Below, in pieces: positions 1-7,907 of a stretch of 45,438 nucleotides of DNA. Every line of letters begins with the position of its first letter. The first letter of the stretch is position 1. The notes beneath the pieces are model-generated. The model was given only the letters and a program-made list of their open reading frames with translations. It had not been told where the DNA came from and made no database searches. Source of the DNA: Candidatus Poribacteria bacterium (GTDB taxonomy: Bacteria > Poribacteria > WGA-4E > WGA-3G); contig JAJECK010000152.1 of NCBI GenBank assembly GCA_022822085.1, positions 1 to 45,438 of the forward strand. The letters run 5' to 3'. The translations under genes and the position numbers were made by a program.

Positions 1-30
1 AAAGGATCGGGTAATTCCAAAAATCCGAAA

Positions 31-60
31 AATAGGGCACAATAGGGCACAATAGGGCAC
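31..60. repeat. Tandem repeat, 3 x AATAGGGCAC
   Basis: Three perfect head-to-tail copies of the 10-mer AATAGGGCAC. The unit is close to one helical turn. There are no spacers, so this is not a CRISPR. Its function is unknown and it could be a simple slippage product. Confidence 0.9.
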
Positions 61-125
61 TCAACACCAATCATGCAGAACGCAATTCGTACACTCCCCA
101 AACCCATTTGGTGTTGATTGATAAT

Positions 126-300
126 ATAACGTGAGCTTGATCAAAGAATTCAATTTTGATAGGATAGACGCATTCCCCCTTGATAAGGGGGTTAGGGGGG
201 TTAGAAGTCGCTATTTCAGTTATTGACTCCTAAATCCCTCTTATCAAGGGACTTTAAAGAGGCATGCGTCCATCCTGTCCTATTATCAAACTCACGTTAT
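126..300. repeat. Palindromic MITE-like element, family A copy 1
   Basis: A 175-bp imperfect palindrome with ends ATAACGTGAG (126-135) and CTCACGTTAT (291-300). The inverted repeat continues inward through TTGAT, AGGAtaGACGCAT and CCTTGATAAG. Each arm carries its own small hairpin (CCCCCTT-gat-AAGGGGG on the left). Related copies lie at 9701-9874 and 37413-37550. There is no coding capacity, which fits a non-autonomous mobile element or a REP/BIME-like repeat. Confidence 0.85.
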
Positions 301-340
301 CGTAAGATTGTAATTAGAACAAATTCGGAGTGAATGAAAG

Positions 341-1879
341 ATGAAGAATGTGAAAAATCCACTATTTTGCACGCTCCTATTATTCGTTTGCTTTTTCGCG
401 ATTTGTGATTTGTCTGCCGAGGACAATGGATTAGTATATGTACTGGATATACGTAATGAAATTGGAGGAGGCGTAAGCAGTTATATTAGTAAAGGAGTCC
501 AAAAAGCAGAGAATATGAAAGCGGATGCGATAATCTTTGATTTAGAGACACCAGGCGGAAGTGTTGACGCTGCTCGAAAAATCATTAGAGAAATCCAAAA
601 AACACAGATCCCTACTATCGCTTTCGTAAATAGACGTGCAATCTCTGCTGGTGCTATGATTTCAATTGCATGTGATCAGATTGTTATGACATCTGGAGCA
701 ACTATTGGCGATTCTCAACCGGTTGATGCAAGAGGAATTGAAGCTCCTGAGAAAATCGTATCTGACCTTCGGGGTACTATACGTTCAACTGCAGAACGTT
801 CAGACAGAAATCCGGACATCGCAGAGACTATGGTTGACAAAAGATTGTACCTTGTTCGGCTTATATCTGGAGACATTATTAAATTACGACCTGAAGAATA
901 CCGTGATGAACAGGAAGCAGGGACGCGAATGGATGTTCTTTGCTCGGAAGGAGAACTTCTGACCTTAACGACGCGACAAGCACTTGAATACGGTTTCGCA
1001 GATTCACAAGTTGAAACAATTTCTGAATTACTATCAAAATACCATATCGTTGAGATTGATCCAAAATATAGAGAAGATAAGGGTGATATTCGTCTGTCAA
1101 TACTAACACAAGAAGGGATTCAAAATAAACTGGAAGACCCGGGTGTCGCACAAATAACACCAATAAAATCTTTAGCAGATGCCCAAGTTACTCGTTATTC
1201 AGTAACAATCGGAGATCGTTTAGTCTTTTTTATTACAAGTCCTTACATTAGTGCATTGCTTCTATCATTAGGTGGTCTGGGTCTCTTTGTTGAAATCCGC
1301 ACACCAGGATTTGGAATACCGGGCTTTCTTGGGCTGTTGTTCATCGGTTTATTCTTCGGTGGACATATGTTGAATCAAATAGATCAGGTGTGGATGCCAC
1401 TGCTCTTTGTGATCGGATTAGCGTTAATTGTTTTAGAGGTATTTGTCATACCTGGTTTTGGTGTAGCCGGAATTCTCGGTTTAATATTGATGTTCGGTAG
1501 TGTATTTTATGTGTTTTTTATGAGCACTGATAATTTTAATATTGCACTGTTATGGCTTTCGATTTCTGTAATCCTTACCTCAGTATTGGCAGTTGTAGCA
1601 ACGGTTTTCCTACCAAAATCAACCCCTTTTCAGAGATTTGCTTTAGGTACAGTAATGAGTACTGATCAAGGTTATCATTCGGCTGGTAATGAGGATTTTC
1701 AGAGTTTTCTTGGCAAAACTGGAGTAGCATTAACACCTTTACGGCCAGCAGGGACAGCAAGAATTGATAATAAGCGGTTAGATGTTGTAACCGTCGGTGA
1801 TTTCATCGCACAGAATACTCCAGTTAAGGTATTAGAAGTAGAAGGATCAAAGATTTCTGTTGAAGCACTTGAGGAATAA
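341..1879 (+). CDS. NfeD family membrane-bound serine protease (ClpP class)
   Basis: A 512-residue protein with three parts. An N-terminal signal or anchor (about 1-25) is followed by a ClpP/SppA-like protease domain (about 30-230). It has FDLETPGGSV near 67-75 and AISAGAMIS with a candidate nucleophile Ser102. Lys138 matches the Ser-Lys dyad known from the archaeal 1510-N protease. Four or five membrane segments (about 295-430) and an NfeD OB-fold (about 450-512) follow. Long NfeD proteins act with flotillin/stomatin partners in membrane quality control, and here the partners are the next genes (a short NfeD and two FloA). The start at 341 gives a good hydrophobic leader. The gene is full length and the family assignment is secure, but the natural substrate is unknown. 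Confidence 0.92.
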   Translation: MKNVKNPLFCTLLLFVCFFAICDLSAEDNGLVYVLDIRNEIGGGVSSYISKGVQKAENMKADAIIFDLETPGGSVDAARKIIREIQKTQIPTIAFVNRRAISAGAMISIACDQIVMTSGATIGDSQPVDARGIEAPEKIVSDLRGTIRSTAERSDRNPDIAETMVDKRLYLVRLISGDIIKLRPEEYRDEQEAGTRMDVLCSEGELLTLTTRQALEYGFADSQVETISELLSKYHIVEIDPKYREDKGDIRLSILTQEGIQNKLEDPGVAQITPIKSLADAQVTRYSVTIGDRLVFFITSPYISALLLSLGGLGLFVEIRTPGFGIPGFLGLLFIGLFFGGHMLNQIDQVWMPLLFVIGLALIVLEVFVIPGFGVAGILGLILMFGSVFYVFFMSTDNFNIALLWLSISVILTSVLAVVATVFLPKSTPFQRFALGTVMSTDQGYHSAGNEDFQSFLGKTGVALTPLRPAGTARIDNKRLDVVTVGDFIAQNTPVKVLEVEGSKISVEALEE

Positions 1880-1912
1880 AAACAAAATTAGGTAAATTGG
1901 TGGAGGAAAAAT

Positions 1913-2392
1913 ATGTGGGTAGCAATTATTTTAATTGCACTTGGAATATTATTAGTATTTGTTGAGATATTAATTCTCCCAGGTTTCGGAGCCGCTGGAA
2001 TACCAGGAATAGTTATTTTCTGTGTAGGAATTGGTTTAGTTTGGGCAAAATCAGACGTGACAACCGCTCTCATATATGCAAGTGTTGCCCTTATATTTGT
2101 AATACCTATTTCAGTCATCGGACTATCACTCTTTCGTGATTCTTCAGTTGGGAAAACTTTTATCTTGAGTGCCTCACAAAAGACTGAAGACGGTTTTCAA
2201 GCTGCTCCAAAAGAGTTAACTTCACTTGTAGGTAAATCTGGGAAAACTGTCACGCCACTTCGTCCAGCAGGTGTGGCATTGATTAATGGACAACGGGTTG
2301 ATATCGTCACTCAAGGAGAATTTGTAGCAGCAGAAACCGATGTTGAAGTAATTTTAGTAGAGGGTAGTCGTGTAGTCGTACGTAGTTTATGA
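1913..2392 (+). CDS. Short NfeD-like membrane protein
   Basis: A 159-residue protein with two or three N-terminal membrane segments (about 1-75, including LVFVEILILPGFGAAGIPG) and a C-terminal OB-fold (about 95-159). The C-terminal part closely resembles the end of the preceding NfeD protein: both have LVGKxGxxxTPLRPAGxAxI and a VDIVTxGEF-like stretch. It has no protease domain, so it is the truncated NfeD1b type normally paired with flotillin-like proteins. It follows the first gene by 33 bp, with a GGAGG ribosome binding site upstream, and precedes floA by 64 bp. A role as partner of the FloA proteins is inferred from family and position. Confidence 0.9.
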   Translation: MWVAIILIALGILLVFVEILILPGFGAAGIPGIVIFCVGIGLVWAKSDVTTALIYASVALIFVIPISVIGLSLFRDSSVGKTFILSASQKTEDGFQAAPKELTSLVGKSGKTVTPLRPAGVALINGQRVDIVTQGEFVAAETDVEVILVEGSRVVVRSL

Positions 2393-2456
2393 TAAAATAG
2401 TCAATCATTATGTAATAGAATCAATCAACGAACCGTAATCATAAAGGAGAAATGTC

Positions 2457-3374
2457 ATGGGAGAATTTCAGGCTGCAGTTCCAATAGTTGCTGTCCTCGT
2501 TCTCATTGTTATTTTTGTGTTCTTCTGGTTCGTCCCTGTGGGTTTATGGATAGCAGCCGTTGCTGCTGGTGCCCCACTTCGCATATCTGAACTTATCGGG
2601 ATGCGTCTGAGACGAGTCAATCCAAATATTATTGTCAAAGCATTAATTAGCGGATACAAAGCAGGATTAACAGTAGCCACCACAGAATTGGAAGCACATT
2701 ATCTTGCTGGTGGGAATGTTCTCAATGTTGTTAGTGCCCTTATCGCTGCTGATAAAGCTAAAATAGATTTAACTTTTCAACAGTCTTCCGCGATTGATCT
2801 CGCGGGTAGAGATGTGTTTGAAGCGGTGCAAGTTAGTGTTAATCCACGAGTTATCACTACACCAAAAATCACTGCACTTGCCCTTGATGGTGTTGAGTTA
2901 ATTGCCACTGTCAGGATAACCGTTAGAACAAATATCAATCAACTTGTTGGTGGGGCAGGAGAAGAGACAATCATAGCACGTGTCGGGGAAGGTATCATCA
3001 GTGCTATAGGTGCATCAGAAACTTATGAAGATGTGCTTGAAAATCCTGATATTATATCCAAAACAGTACTTGACCGAGGTCTTGACGCTGGTACTGCATT
3101 TGAAATCTTATCTATAGATATTGCTGATGTAAATGTTGGTAAGAATATTGGGGCAGAACTTCAAGCAGAACAGGCAGAAGCAGACCTCGTTGTAGCACAA
3201 GCAAAAGCAGAAGAACAACGTGCTATTGCTGTTGCAAGAAAACAGGAGATGACCGCAAATGTACAGGAAAAACGTGCACAAGTTGTTGAAGCTGAAGCAA
3301 CCGTTCCTCGTGCTCTGGCATCAGCATTTCGTGCAGGAAATTTAGATATTTCACCACAAAGGGAAGGAGAATAA
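2457..3374 (+). CDS. floA: Flotillin-like protein FloA, first of two tandem copies
   Basis: A 305-residue YqfA/FloA-family protein. An N-terminal membrane hairpin (about 10-40, ending [10 protein letters not shown]) is followed by the SPFH/PHB domain. Family stretches are visible, such as [30 protein letters not shown] and [10 protein letters not shown]. An Ala/Glu-rich coiled coil (about 230-285) contains [12 protein letters not shown]. FloA organises membrane microdomains; in Bacillus subtilis it is encoded with an NfeD protein (yqeZ-yqfA), the same arrangement as here. The protein is slightly shorter than the usual 330 or so residues at its C-terminus. Only 2 bp separate it from a second FloA, which suggests translational coupling and a hetero-oligomeric scaffold. 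Confidence 0.92.
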   Translation: MGEFQAAVPIVAVLVLIVIFVFFWFVPVGLWIAAVAAGAPLRISELIGMRLRRVNPNIIVKALISGYKAGLTVATTELEAHYLAGGNVLNVVSALIAADKAKIDLTFQQSSAIDLAGRDVFEAVQVSVNPRVITTPKITALALDGVELIATVRITVRTNINQLVGGAGEETIIARVGEGIISAIGASETYEDVLENPDIISKTVLDRGLDAGTAFEILSIDIADVNVGKNIGAELQAEQAEADLVVAQAKAEEQRAIAVARKQEMTANVQEKRAQVVEAEATVPRALASAFRAGNLDISPQREGE

Positions 3375-3376
3375 TA

Positions 3377-4408
3377 ATGGAATCTATAGTAATTGCAATT
3401 ATTGCTGTATGTATATTACTATTTATAATAGTTATTGCATGGTTAGTTCCGCTTGGTTTGTGGATTACAGCAATTGCAGCTGGCGTTAAAGTAGGTATTT
3501 TTGACCTTGTTGCCATGAGGCTACGGCGTGTTCCACCCTCAGCGATCGTTGAACCACAAATTAATGCTACAAAGGCAGGCTTAACCTTGTCACTGGATGA
3601 TCTTGAGGCGCATTTTCTTGCGGGTGGACGGGTGGCGACTGTAGTTTCCGCACTTATCGCCGCAGATAAAGCAAATATTGAACTTGACTTTGCACAAGCT
3701 GCTGCAATTGACTTAGCAGGTAGGGATGTCTTACAGGCTGTCCAAGTCAGCGTTACACCAGAAATTATTGATATTCCAAGTCAAGAGGATCCCGCTAAAG
3801 GCATAACCGCAGTAGCACGAGATGGAATCCAACTGATTGTTAAGGCGCGTGTAACTGTCAGGGCAAATATTGATCGTCTTGTCGGTGGAGCTACTGAAGA
3901 TACTATCCGCGCCAGAGTGGGTGAAGGTATTATCACGACTATAGGGTCATCTGGCAACCACAAGCAAGTTTTAGAAAATCCTGTCAGAATATCTGAAACA
4001 GTGCTTGACAAGGGACTTGAAGCAGGAACTGCATTTAATATCTTGTCTATTGATATTGCAGATATAAACGTTGGTGAGAACGTCGGTGCAAAATTGCAGA
4101 CAGACCAAGCAGAAGCTGAACTCAAGATCGCACGCGCAAAAGCTGAAGAACGACGTGCACGTGCGGAAGCTGAAGAGGAAGAAAATAAGGCTCTTGTAGA
4201 AGAAATGACAGTAAAACTAATTGAAGCTGAGGCAGAAATTCCATTGTCCATCTCTGACTCTTTCAACTCCGAAGCCATGAGCGTAATGGACTACTATACC
4301 TTACGCAACATCCTTGCGGACACAGAAATGCGACAATCTATTGCATCCCCAGGAGGTCCTCAGGATACTGACACTACACGCTCTTCACACTCTTTAGGCC
4401 TGTCATAA
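3377..4408 (+). CDS. Flotillin-like protein FloA paralogue, second of two tandem copies
   Basis: A 343-residue second FloA/YqfA protein with the same layout as the one before it: membrane hairpin ([10 protein letters not shown]), SPFH domain and Glu/Ala-rich coiled coil (about 235-285). It differs by an insertion near residue 133 ([10 protein letters not shown]) and a longer C-terminal tail (about 285-343) ending in a Ser/Thr-rich stretch. The two copies are clearly diverged, so the duplication is not recent. The start 2 bp after the previous stop and the AAGGAGA ribosome site inside the upstream end support coupled translation. Specialisation of the two copies is inferred. Confidence 0.9.
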   Translation: MESIVIAIIAVCILLFIIVIAWLVPLGLWITAIAAGVKVGIFDLVAMRLRRVPPSAIVEPQINATKAGLTLSLDDLEAHFLAGGRVATVVSALIAADKANIELDFAQAAAIDLAGRDVLQAVQVSVTPEIIDIPSQEDPAKGITAVARDGIQLIVKARVTVRANIDRLVGGATEDTIRARVGEGIITTIGSSGNHKQVLENPVRISETVLDKGLEAGTAFNILSIDIADINVGENVGAKLQTDQAEAELKIARAKAEERRARAEAEEEENKALVEEMTVKLIEAEAEIPLSISDSFNSEAMSVMDYYTLRNILADTEMRQSIASPGGPQDTDTTRSSHSLGLS

Positions 4409-4430
4409 TAGTATTATAAAGGAGGATGTA

Positions 4431-4916
4431 ATGGATTTTGATCCACAGACACTGTTATATATTGTTGTTGCCATTCTGTTTTTGGTTTTTAGCGGTTTAC
4501 GAAGACGACGAAAACCATCTGAGCAGGCTCCTGATACGAACACTCAAGAGAACATACCACGGGAAATTAGGGCAGATGCGAATGTCCCATCTGATAGTGA
4601 TATAGTTCTACCTCCTTTCATGCAGAATTTTGAAGGATCAGATCCTGACGTGGGTACATTACAAGACACTATAGAAAGTGAAGCAGCAGAACTTCCAATG
4701 GAGCCAGAACAAGCTGAACTTGTAACCGAACCAGAACCTGAACCACAGACACAGCCAATTGAACCGCCTCCGGTCCCGGTAGATGCTCCTACAAAATTTC
4801 CAACAAAACCATTACCAGCGACATCGCTGATTGAACTTTCTCCAGAAACTTTCCGTCAAGGTATAATACTGTCTGAGATACTCGGAAGGCCCAAAGGATT
4901 ACGTAATAGGAAATAG
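4431..4916 (+). CDS. Small membrane-anchored Pro/Glu-rich protein of the NfeD-FloA operon
   Basis: A 161-residue protein that I do not recognise. It has one N-terminal membrane segment (about 7-22, TLLYIVVAILFLVFSGL) followed by a basic RRRRK stop-transfer patch. A long acidic and proline-rich linker follows (about 30-125, many EPEPEP-like units). The short C-terminal segment LIELSPETFRQGIILSEILG looks folded and conserved. It starts 22 bp after the second FloA with AAAGGAGG upstream and is followed by a terminator, so it is the last gene of the operon. It may be an adaptor tethering the C-terminal segment to the microdomain; that is inference. Confidence 0.75.
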   Translation: MDFDPQTLLYIVVAILFLVFSGLRRRRKPSEQAPDTNTQENIPREIRADANVPSDSDIVLPPFMQNFEGSDPDVGTLQDTIESEAAELPMEPEQAELVTEPEPEPQTQPIEPPPVPVDAPTKFPTKPLPATSLIELSPETFRQGIILSEILGRPKGLRNRK

Positions 4917-4936
4917 TCAGCTTGTTAAAATTAATG

Positions 4937-4976
4937 TCCGTAGTCTATTGATACAATAAGACTACGGATATTTTTT
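4937..4976 (+). terminator. Intrinsic terminator of the NfeD-FloA operon
   Basis: A stem TCCGTAGTCT (4937-4946) pairs with AGACTACGGA (4959-4968). The stem extends through ATTG/CAATA with one bulge and is followed by a run of six T (4971-4976). It lies 20 bp after the last stop codon of the operon. Confidence 0.9.
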
Positions 4977-5076
4977 GTCCTTGCATAAACTGCGTTAATC
5001 GTATTATAGTGGAAACCATAAGGACCTGCACACAATTATAGTGCAAATTTTTAGTTGGCATCCGGGACTGCACAAA

Positions 5077-5208
5077 CTAGTGGATAGTCCAGACTAAATA
5101 AGTAGGTCGGGTAGAGGAACGAAACCCGACACGTGATGATTATGTCTATCATGTCGGGTTTCGCTTCGCTCTACCCAACCTACAAGTTTAACTTGGACTA
5201 TCCACTAG
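5077..5208. repeat. Palindromic element, family B copy 1
   Basis: A nested palindrome. The outer arms are CTAGTGGATAGTCCA (5077-5091) and TGGACTATCCACTAG (5194-5208). The inner core, 5102-5183, runs from GTAGGTCGGGTAGAGG through GAAACCCGACA to a matching inverted arm. The core recurs at 21007-21086 but the outer arms do not, so the core appears to be the mobile or repeated unit. Confidence 0.85.
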
Positions 5209-5397
5209 GAAGTTTATGGGACAGCACAGTCCAATAAGGCAGTTTAAGTTCCAGGGACCAAAAGTGTGCATATATTGGGATTTTACTATAAGAATTTTGA
5301 ATCAGGAACGGACTGCAAATTTCCTGATAAGGGGATTTTTTAGAGGTTTCTTTCAATGCAATACCATTATTTGTAATGAACTTCTTCGCTTTGGTAA

Positions 5398-5565
5398 ACC
5401 GAAGGTGATGGCAAATCTAAATTAGATCATGTTCAGGATATGCTTGATGTTTTAGTGAACGCCCGCAATGTTGCTTTTAGCACAGTGTTGATGCATAGTT
5501 GGTCCTTGACAGAGCAAACGCCAGCGTACAGACAAAAAGCACACATTGATGGGGAATGTGGATGA
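5398..5565 (+). pseudogene. Transposase remnant (IS4/IS701-like)
   Basis: A 55-codon frame without a start codon reads TEGDGKSKLDHVQDMLD..., then VAFSTVLMHSW. In IS4/IS701-type DDE transposases this region has a form like KSKLDHVQEML...VLMDSWYA. The usual catalytic Asp of the LMDSW motif is His here, and similarity ends just after it. The piece has no start, no ends and no other catalytic block, so it is a decayed fragment. The assignment rests on remembered family pattern and is moderate. Confidence 0.45.
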
Positions 5566-5640
5566 GCACAAATGCTGATATAAAAAAGCGGATACAGCAA
5601 GGATACCTGTCTGTAAATTGTGTGTCTATAGATTAAGGTT

Positions 5641-6669
5641 CTACTGCTTCAGCGTTCCCCACATGATTTCTTTTTTGCCAACTGGAGTCACAGACAACAC
5701 ATCATCGTCAATCCAGTTTACCGTCTGTTCATCGCCAAGAGCGTCCGTGAGTTGTGTCAAGACACCTGTAGCGATATGATATTTATAGATATTAATGGGT
5801 TCTCGCTCTTCTGGTCCTGGTGGCGGTTCGTTTATCGGATACTTACTTGCACTGAAAACAATAGATTTGCCATTGTCCATCCAGTCATTACCAGCATGAC
5901 GTAAATTTTTGGGGATATTCAACGTTTGAAGTTTTTTGCCGTTTTTGTCGCAAATGATATATTTGAACTCTTCACGTATCAAGGCATTGACATTCGGGGC
6001 AAGCTGACGTCGGCTATATTTCATTTGTGAATACAGCAGTTTTTGACTATCAGGCGACCATCTCGGACGTGATGCACTCAGAATAGAGTTTCCAACCCTC
6101 ACAGATGGCACAATAGTTTTCAGATTACGTCCATTTGCTGTCATTACCGAAATGCCGCTCCCCAGTCCACCTAAATTAATTGCACCTGAACACGCAATAT
6201 ATTTGCCATCAGGCGACCAATCGGGAGAAGTTGCATTTATTTCTGCTATCTGATGAACCTTACCGCTTTTTAGATTGAGCACCATGAGATAATATTCATT
6301 GGGTCCGTCTGCTATGTCCACATTCCTATAAAACACAATGGATTTGCCATCAGGGGAAAAAGCACCCGGCCAATCCACTGCGTTTTCAGGAGGGGTCGTG
6401 ATCTCTCGGATATTTGTGCCATCCGCATTCATCAAAAGAAGTGGACGTTTTCCAGTTTGTCTAAACACAATAAGTTTTCCATCAGGCGACCAGTTCGGTA
6501 AATAACGCCTTTTTTCATTTGTGAGGAGTGTAATGTTGCTGCCATCATCGTCCATGACGTAAATACCTTTGACACCATCGCGTGTTGAAGTAAAAAGGAT
6601 TTTGGCACTTGCAACAGTAGAAAAGAACAACAATAAAACACTCAGCATACTCATTGTCAATAAACGCAT
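5641..6669 (-). CDS. Secreted TolB/PD40-type beta-propeller protein 1
   Basis: A 342-residue protein. The start at 6669 is chosen over in-frame starts further upstream because it has an AAGGAG site 6 bp away and gives a clean signal peptide (MRLLTMSMLSVLLLFFSTVASA, probable cut ASA-K). The body is a series of PD40 repeats marked by WSPDGK/FSPDGK (near residues 57, 97, 146 and 196). It has the opening blade ILFTSTRDGVKGIYVMDDDG. Such propellers are usually periplasmic or surface interaction domains without enzymatic residues. The C-terminus, VTPVGKKEIMWGTLKQ (327-342), matches the C-terminal motif of three other secreted proteins in the window. A paralogue lies at 27858-28913. The ligand is unknown. 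Confidence 0.85.
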   Translation of the reverse strand: MRLLTMSMLSVLLLFFSTVASAKILFTSTRDGVKGIYVMDDDGSNITLLTNEKRRYLPNWSPDGKLIVFRQTGKRPLLLMNADGTNIREITTPPENAVDWPGAFSPDGKSIVFYRNVDIADGPNEYYLMVLNLKSGKVHQIAEINATSPDWSPDGKYIACSGAINLGGLGSGISVMTANGRNLKTIVPSVRVGNSILSASRPRWSPDSQKLLYSQMKYSRRQLAPNVNALIREEFKYIICDKNGKKLQTLNIPKNLRHAGNDWMDNGKSIVFSASKYPINEPPPGPEEREPINIYKYHIATGVLTQLTDALGDEQTVNWIDDDVLSVTPVGKKEIMWGTLKQ

Positions 6670-6686
6670 GTGAACTCCTTGTTTAT

Positions 6687-6711
6687 GGAAGGGACAGTGA
6701 GTGCCCCTTCC
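6687..6711 (-). other. Hairpin between two minus-strand genes
   Basis: GGAAGGG (6687-6693) and CCCTTCC (6705-6711) form a 7-bp GC-rich stem in the 52-bp gap between the hypothetical gene and the PD40 gene. No T run follows on the minus strand. It may partly uncouple the two genes or protect an mRNA end; this is uncertain. Confidence 0.45.
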
Positions 6712-6721
6712 GCAAAAGACT

Positions 6722-7495
6722 TTATGGATTATCATCTTCTGTAAAATCTTCGTCATGTCCAACAAACCAGGTGTCTGCTATACCCCTAACTCTAAGCCGG
6801 ATATACGCATCAGAATTATATTGTTCATCTTCCCAGATTTCACCGACATATTCTGAGAGAGAATCGGACGCATAATAAGTGCCCCCATTCTTTTCTAATT
6901 TCTTTCCCGGTTGTTTACGTTCATCAGGAGGTTGCCGGACGAGATTGTCATGCTTGTCACGGATGGAATGTCTGAACTTACCACTAGCTTCATAGTCTTT
7001 AGCTGTTGGGTTATAGGCAGAGATATAGCAAACTATCGTGATATAATATCCATCGTAGGACTGAGAGTACAGCTCTGCCCTCCCATATACACCTGACTTC
7101 TCGTCTCTATCCACTATCGGTTTATAGGCATCTACCGTATCCGTAGCGGTGTCCTTACTTGCATCCTCAAATATAACCTCTGCTTTTATATCATATTCCG
7201 CGATCTTTATGTGCCCCTCTAACCAACCAATGTTTACACAAACACTTGTTTGGCCGTCCGCATGCCCACTAACATGGATGCATTCATAATCATCGTCTGC
7301 TTCCGTTTCTGGATAAGTCTGTTTGGCATACCAGTTTATAACCCATATATTTTCATCTGTTGTCAAAGATGCGTAGCAGCCAGATGCCCCGTTCTCAACA
7401 GACAGCGAAGTGATTGAAGCTGCCTCACTATTTCCAACAAAAAAGCAACTCAAACCGAATAATCCGATCAGGGAAAGTATCAATAATCTTTTCAT
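6722..7495 (-). CDS. Secreted protein of unknown function
   Basis: A 257-residue protein that I do not recognise. The start at 7495 (MKRLLILSLIGLFGLSCFF) gives a compact signal peptide with a probable cut after SEA or EAA near residues 23-26; the upstream in-frame start would add 13 residues before it. GLSC is a poor lipobox, so a soluble secreted form is more likely. The rest looks beta-rich: SGCYASLTTDENIWVINWYAK, and a repeated Tyr/Ser/Asp pattern around AELYSQSYDGYYI. It has several Cys residues that could form disulphides and an acidic C-terminus. It lies 52 bp upstream of the PD40 gene on the same strand. Confidence 0.65.
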   Translation of the reverse strand: MKRLLILSLIGLFGLSCFFVGNSEAASITSLSVENGASGCYASLTTDENIWVINWYAKQTYPETEADDDYECIHVSGHADGQTSVCVNIGWLEGHIKIAEYDIKAEVIFEDASKDTATDTVDAYKPIVDRDEKSGVYGRAELYSQSYDGYYITIVCYISAYNPTAKDYEASGKFRHSIRDKHDNLVRQPPDERKQPGKKLEKNGGTYYASDSLSEYVGEIWEDEQYNSDAYIRLRVRGIADTWFVGHDEDFTEDDNP

Positions 7496-7657
7496 TTTGT
7501 CTGCTTTATACCATACAGACATACTGTATGGCAATAAAAATTAGAAAGAATATTCTAAATAACGGTGCTAAACCGACAAATCCGGTCATTGCACCAGATA
7601 CATTAACTGAAATAATAACATGTCGCAAAAAAAATCAAACACTTTCTAAACTTTTGT

Positions 7658-7805
7658 GGGTAAAAAGATTTTGCCACTAACTTCGGACCATCCATTGTAG
7701 GGCGGATCTCTGTTCCCGAAATCTTTAATCTACCAACAATTGCGAAGCACGGAGCCTCCGCACTACAATGGATGATGGGATGTTGGCACAAAATCTTTTA
7801 CACCC
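7658..7805. repeat. Palindromic MITE-like element, family C
   Basis: A 148-bp element whose arms are inverted copies. The ends are GGGTAAAAAGATTTTGCCA (7658-7676) and TGGCACAAAATCTTTTACA (7784-7802). Further inside, CCATCCATTGTAGGGCGGA faces CTCCGCACTACAATGGAT. It has no coding capacity. The long terminal inverted repeats suggest mobilisation in trans. Its right end lies 14 bp from a promoter. Confidence 0.8.
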
Positions 7806-7818
7806 TATTTACATACTC

Positions 7819-7847
7819 TTGACACATAAGCGTGTTATTGATATATT
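7819..7847 (+). promoter_or_regulatory. Sigma-70-type promoter for the enolase-superfamily gene
   Basis: A TTGACA box (7819-7824), a 17-bp spacer and TATATT (7842-7847), 60 bp before the start codon at 7908. The -35 box is consensus and the -10 box differs at one position. Confidence 0.7.
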
Positions 7848-7907
7848 CTATTCAATGAAATCAGTCAATAATTCCAACCAGATTATATACTGTCTTAGGA
7901 GTTAAAC

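Larger units (their letters stand above)
1..340. other. Non-coding leader region with repeats
   Basis: I see no convincing gene in these 340 bases. They hold three perfect tandem copies of a 10-mer (31-60), a 10-bp inverted repeat (TCAACACCAA at 61-70 with TTGGTGTTGA at 108-117) and a 175-bp palindromic element (126-300). A GGAG lies 11 bases before the first start codon at 341. Confidence 0.7.
4977..5640. other. Intergenic region with palindrome and transposase debris
   Basis: A gene-poor stretch between an operon ending on the plus strand and a gene ending on the minus strand. It holds a long palindrome (5077-5208) and a short reading frame resembling a transposase fragment (5398-5565). 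A 69-codon frame at 5216-5425 has no family features and is not called. Confidence 0.6.
7496..7907. other. Divergent intergenic region
   Basis: The stretch between a minus-strand and a plus-strand gene. It contains a palindromic element (7658-7805) and, just after it, a sigma-70-like promoter for the plus-strand gene (7819-7847). I see no gene. Confidence 0.7.

Noticed and set aside
31-60. Short tandem repeat considered as CRISPR or iteron cluster
   Set aside because: Only three 10-bp units without spacers, no cas genes, and no replication gene near it.
3781-4278. 165-codon minus-strand frame opposite the second FloA
   Set aside because: A low-complexity Ser/Ala-rich shadow of the coiled-coil coding sequence; the plus-strand FloA explains this region.
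5216-5425. 69-codon frame after the family B palindrome
   Set aside because: No motif and no convincing ribosome site; the transposase-like similarity lies in another frame.
7414-7680. 88-codon plus-strand frame in the divergent region
   Set aside because: It overlaps the signal-peptide end of the minus-strand gene and the start of a palindromic repeat, and its composition is not protein-like.
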